A stretch of DNA of 64,000 nt, from contig JAEZIN010000018.1 in assembly GCA_023436585.1 (NCBI GenBank), forward strand, positions 1 to 64,000, read 5' to 3'. Positions 61,270-64,000 of this stretch are shown piece after piece (within the stretch, counting starts at the first letter, position 1; every line of letters begins with the position of its first letter). The stretch comes from Bacillota bacterium. Lineage in GTDB: Bacteria; Bacillota; Clostridia; Christensenellales; Aristaeellaceae. A program made the position numbers and the translations under genes. The notes under the pieces are model-generated. The model searched no databases, had not been told where the DNA came from, and was given only the letters and a program-made list of their open reading frames with translations.

Positions 61270-62598
61270 TTACTTTTCCTGCCCGCCAAAGGCGCTTTTC
61301 ACGTGCGCCAGCATCTTTTCGGCCGCCCTGGCCCTGTGGCTGACGTCGTTTTTCTCCTCGTCCGTCATCTGGGCAAACGTCTTGCCTGTTTCATACAGGA
61401 ACAGGGGATCATAGCCAAAGCCGCCGGTCCCCTTCAATTCATGCAAAATCACGCCCTCGCATTCCCCTTCCACCACCGTGGTCTTAATCCCCAGCGCGGC
61501 AAGGGCGATGGCGGAAACGAATTTTGCATTGCGGTTGGTTTCACCTTCGAGCTTTTTTAACAGCAGCGCATTGTTGGCCGCGTCATCGCCGTGCTGTCCG
61601 GCAAACCGGGCAGAATAAACCCCCGGCGCGCCATGAAGCGCATCGACCGCAAGCCCGCTGTCATCCGCCAGCGCCCATTGGCCGGTAGCCTTGGCGACCG
61701 CTTCCGCCTTGATGGCGGCGTTCTCCGCAAAGGTTGCTCCGTTTTCCTCTATCTCCCCTAAAAAGCCGGCATCCCGCATGGAGACTACATCAAAGTACCC
61801 GCCGAACATGGCCTTCAGTTCTTTCAGCTTGTGGGCGTTGCCCGTGGCCGCCACCAGCAGGGGCTTGGGGGCGATGTGCCTGGCCGCTTCCCCAAGCGCT
61901 TCCCGCTGCGCTTGCATCAAGGTGCGAATGCCGCTTTCTCCAAGGGCTACAAGCGCTTCTGTCTCCCGTTTGGAAAAGGCCCGTCCTTCCCCTGTGCCCT
62001 GCAGCTCAATAAAATCTCCCAGGTCGTTCATGACCAGGTTCATATCCACCTGAGCGCCGCTGTCCTCCTGATAGCACAGGTCCAAGCAGGGCGTATCCTT
62101 CACTACGCCCACGCTGACGGCCGCCACCTGGCGGCAGATGGGCGAGCGTACAAGCTTGCCTTGCGCAAGCAGCTTGTCCACCGCCAGCGTCAAAGCCACA
62201 AAAGCCCCGGTGATGGAAGCCGTGCGGGTCCCGCCGTCAGCCTCCAGCACATCGCAGTCCAGGGTGATGGTCCGCTCCCCCAGTGCCTTCATATCTACCG
62301 CCTGCCGAAGGCTGCGACCGATAAGCCGCTGGATCTCGACGCTGCGGCCATCCTTTTTGATGCCGTCCCTGGCTTTGCGCCGGCCGGTGGAGGCAGGCAG
62401 CATGGCGTATTCCGCCGTGACCCAGCCCTGGCCCTTGCCGCGCAGGAAAGGCGGCACTTCCTCATCCACTGAAGCGGTACATATGACGCGCGTCTTTCCT
62501 GTTTCAATCAAACAGCTTCCATCCGCCGTGCCCACAAAGCCGGGAAGAATCACACATGTACGAATCTGGTCCGGCGTACGGCCATCGGTTCTTGTCAT
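61270..62598 (-). CDS. RNase PH fused to XTP/dITP pyrophosphatase (Rph-RdgB)
   Basis: 442 aa. Residues 1-240 are RNase PH (MTRTDGRTPDQIR, YAMLPASTGRRKARDG, RQVAAVSVGVV), which trims tRNA 3' ends with phosphate. Residues about 245-442 are RdgB (LLVAATGNAHKLKELKAMF, ENGATFAENAAIKA, LADDSGLAVDAL, GGFGYDPLF), which removes non-canonical purine triphosphates. In Bacillus these are two neighbouring genes; here one continuous frame joins them. Confidence 0.94.
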   Translation of the reverse strand: MTRTDGRTPDQIRTCVILPGFVGTADGSCLIETGKTRVICTASVDEEVPPFLRGKGQGWVTAEYAMLPASTGRRKARDGIKKDGRSVEIQRLIGRSLRQAVDMKALGERTITLDCDVLEADGGTRTASITGAFVALTLAVDKLLAQGKLVRSPICRQVAAVSVGVVKDTPCLDLCYQEDSGAQVDMNLVMNDLGDFIELQGTGEGRAFSKRETEALVALGESGIRTLMQAQREALGEAARHIAPKPLLVAATGNAHKLKELKAMFGGYFDVVSMRDAGFLGEIEENGATFAENAAIKAEAVAKATGQWALADDSGLAVDALHGAPGVYSARFAGQHGDDAANNALLLKKLEGETNRNAKFVSAIALAALGIKTTVVEGECEGVILHELKGTGGFGYDPLFLYETGKTFAQMTDEEKNDVSHRARAAEKMLAHVKSAFGGQEK

Positions 62599-62621
62599 GG
62601 CTTGTCCCTCCTATAGAACAT

Positions 62622-62681
62622 GGAAAGGGCCGGCTGATGCGCAGGCGGTTTCCCGGCAGCGCCTTTGGGCCGGCCCTTTCC
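62622..62681. repeat. 13-bp perfect inverted repeat between gerM and rph-rdgB
   Basis: GGAAAGGGCCGGC (62622-62634) and GCCGGCCCTTTCC (62669-62681) enclose a GC-rich inner hairpin, in a 145-base gap within the cluster. Possibly a repeat element affecting mRNA processing. Confidence 0.6.
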
Positions 62682-62743
62682 CGGAATTCCTGAATGTATC
62701 TTGTTTCGGCTTTGCTTTGCCAATTCCTGCCGAAGGTTATTAT

Positions 62744-63766
62744 TTAGTCGATTTCGATAACCCCCGGGTATTGCGCCAGCACATCCTGTTCCTCGTTTAC
62801 GAAGGTGGTTTTATCCTCCTCTTTGGGCGCGAATTTCTCGCCCTCCACCTGGACCTCCACCTTCTTCACGCCGGGGAACTGCGAGCAGGTGAACAGGATC
62901 GCGCGGAGCGCCTGCTTGCCGCCGTCGGTCTGCTGGGCAACCTCCATAAATTCCTTGGTGAAGTTCACCGTGACTGTTCCATCCTTCATGGTGACGCCGT
63001 TGAGACCGCAATCCTTGGGGATGGGCCTGGTCAGACCGCTGTCATCCCTGGGGCCCTTGGCCAATTCCAGCATGGCGGTGGTCAGGTCGGCGGTGGAGAA
63101 TACGGTGCGCGTCACGGGAATCAGCATACGCCCTGTCTGGGACGGGAAGTAAAGCTGAATCTGGTCGGCATTGGCCGTAGACATGGTGGTGACGCTCTCC
63201 AGGTTCAAGCCATTCTTGGTGAAGGCGCCGCTTACATCCGTGCCGTGGGTCAGCTTGCTTCTGGCCTGGTGGTCAAAAAGGAAGGATACCTCCTCCACCG
63301 TGGGGAAGGTGGTCAGCGCGCTGGCTACTGCCTGCACCATGAGCTGCTCTTCCTCGGCGCTTTGGCAGTTCAGTGCTTCCTTGCTCATGTCCACCCTTGC
63401 CTTTTTATCGGCAATATTGATGTCAAAGGTGGTGCCTTCCGGAATCACGGTCCGAAGCCCCAGCCTCGCGGCCTGCAGGTCATTCTCGCTGCTTTTCACC
63501 ATCAGGCTTAATGTCGCCTTGGCTACCCCGTCCTGTTTGGCAATCTGCCTGGTAACCGGCACCAGGTAGCCCTCGCCGTCCTGATAAAATACCACCGTGG
63601 CCTGTGTATCCCCCTGAAGGGCAGTGGTCTGTGTTACGTCCAGCGGCGGCTCCTCATACAGGATTTGGGATGACTTGGGCCCCAATCCCCGCAGAGCCAG
63701 AACCACCACCAGCGCCGCCGCGCATAGGATTAGGATGCGTTCGATATCCGTCCGCTTGATCTTCAC
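62744..63766 (-). CDS. gerM: GerM-like spore germination/sporulation lipid-exposed protein (two GerMN domains)
   Basis: 340 aa from GTG 63766 with AAGGAG eight bases upstream. Membrane anchor ILILCAAALVVVLALRGL near the start. Two GerMN-type domains follow, each with the pattern VPVTR...A...LMV/LELAKGP and IPEG/IPKD...V...VDMSKE/VNFTKEF. GerM acts in cortex/coat assembly and germination in Bacillus. Clustered with rph-rdgB and yfcE as in that genus. Confidence 0.88.
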   Translation of the reverse strand: MKIKRTDIERILILCAAALVVVLALRGLGPKSSQILYEEPPLDVTQTTALQGDTQATVVFYQDGEGYLVPVTRQIAKQDGVAKATLSLMVKSSENDLQAARLGLRTVIPEGTTFDINIADKKARVDMSKEALNCQSAEEEQLMVQAVASALTTFPTVEEVSFLFDHQARSKLTHGTDVSGAFTKNGLNLESVTTMSTANADQIQLYFPSQTGRMLIPVTRTVFSTADLTTAMLELAKGPRDDSGLTRPIPKDCGLNGVTMKDGTVTVNFTKEFMEVAQQTDGGKQALRAILFTCSQFPGVKKVEVQVEGEKFAPKEEDKTTFVNEEQDVLAQYPGVIEID

Positions 63767-63862
63767 AAAGCTCACTCCTTGCTTGATGATTGCAGTGAAA
63801 GTGTATGCCTCCATGCATCCTACTATGAATCAGTATTTGCATCTGCGTAAACAAGGAGCGTT

Positions 63863-63891
63863 TGCTTAATTGTCCGTTTGGCATTATAATA
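63863..63891 (+). promoter_or_regulatory. Promoter of the rqcH-like gene
   Basis: TTGCTT, 17 bases, TATAAT, about 30 bases before the ATG at 63921. Confidence 0.7.
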
Positions 63892-63920
63892 TTTCCCATC
63901 GCATCAAGGAGGACGGCACC

Positions 63921-64000
63921 ATGCCCATGGATGGCCTGACGCTGCAGTTTGTAGCCAGGGAACTGAACGGAAAACTTGCCCAGGGACGCGTTGACAAGGT
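63921..64000 (+). CDS. rqcH: RqcH/NFACT ribosome quality-control protein, N-terminal fragment
   Basis: Only the first 26 residues are in the window (MPMDGLTLQFVARELNGKLA...). AAGGAGG precedes the ATG. The start matches the NFACT-N domain of RqcH/Rqc2-type proteins, also called FbpA fibronectin-binding homologues, which add alanine tails to stalled chains. Cut by the window edge. Confidence 0.7.
   Translation, partial: MPMDGLTLQFVARELNGKLAQGRVDK

Overview
The window looks like chromosome from an anaerobic, spore-forming Clostridia-type Firmicute. The evidence is spoIIE, a GerM-like protein next to an RNase PH/RdgB gene (the Bacillus gerM-rph-rdgB-yfcE order), a T-box riboswitch, many GGAGG ribosome binding sites and TTGACA/TATAAT promoters. 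I cannot name the genus. The house-keeping parts are GC-rich and contain several families of short dispersed repeats and stem-loops.

Layout. 1-5.8 kb: a secreted LRR/SH3 protein coupled to a PstS-like binding protein, a DegV lipid-binding protein, an RluF-type pseudouridine synthase and a decayed HExxH protein gene. 5.87-29.68 kb: a mobile island of 23.8 kb inserted in the 3' half of an elongator tRNA-Met gene. The intact tRNA and a tyrosine integrase are at the right end, and a perfect 56-bp copy of the tRNA 3' half is at the left end. 29.6-33.1 kb: tandem tRNA-Met and tRNA-fMet, an esterase and spoIIE. 33.3-42.5 kb: a polar amino acid ABC transporter, then a D-glutamate/5-oxoproline operon (D-amino acid aminotransferase, two D-glutamate cyclase-family proteins, PxpA, PxpB and PxpC). 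42.7-50.9 kb: a GH127 arabinofuranosidase and a LacI-MalE-MalF-MalG-amylase operon. 51.1-56.3 kb: argCJBDF under an ARG-box-like promoter. 56.4-59.8 kb: a TrpXYZ-like ABC transporter behind a T-box leader. 59.9-64 kb: a secreted protein, YfcE-type phosphodiesterase, an RNase PH-RdgB fusion, GerM and the start of rqcH.

The island is the most unusual part. Its minus strand carries an operon with its own promoter: NurA-like nuclease, HerA-type ATPase (interrupted by one in-frame TAG), Hsp90/MORC-like GHKL ATPase and a radical SAM enzyme. Just upstream lie a small PD-(D/E)XK nuclease, SbcC (Rad50) and SbcD (Mre11), and an AAA_13/RloC-like ATPase. The HerA-NurA-Mre11-Rad50 set is the archaeal DNA-end-resection set. 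Here it travels on an integrase-bearing element with no conjugation genes, together with a GHKL ATPase and a radical SAM protein, so it is a good candidate for an undescribed anti-phage or DNA-processing system. The right third of the island holds an XRE repressor, unknown proteins, a serine recombinase and the integrase.

In all three ABC operons whose binding-protein and permease genes are adjacent and on the same strand, the junction between those genes contains a stem-loop or a dispersed repeat. This may set the ratio of binding protein to permease.
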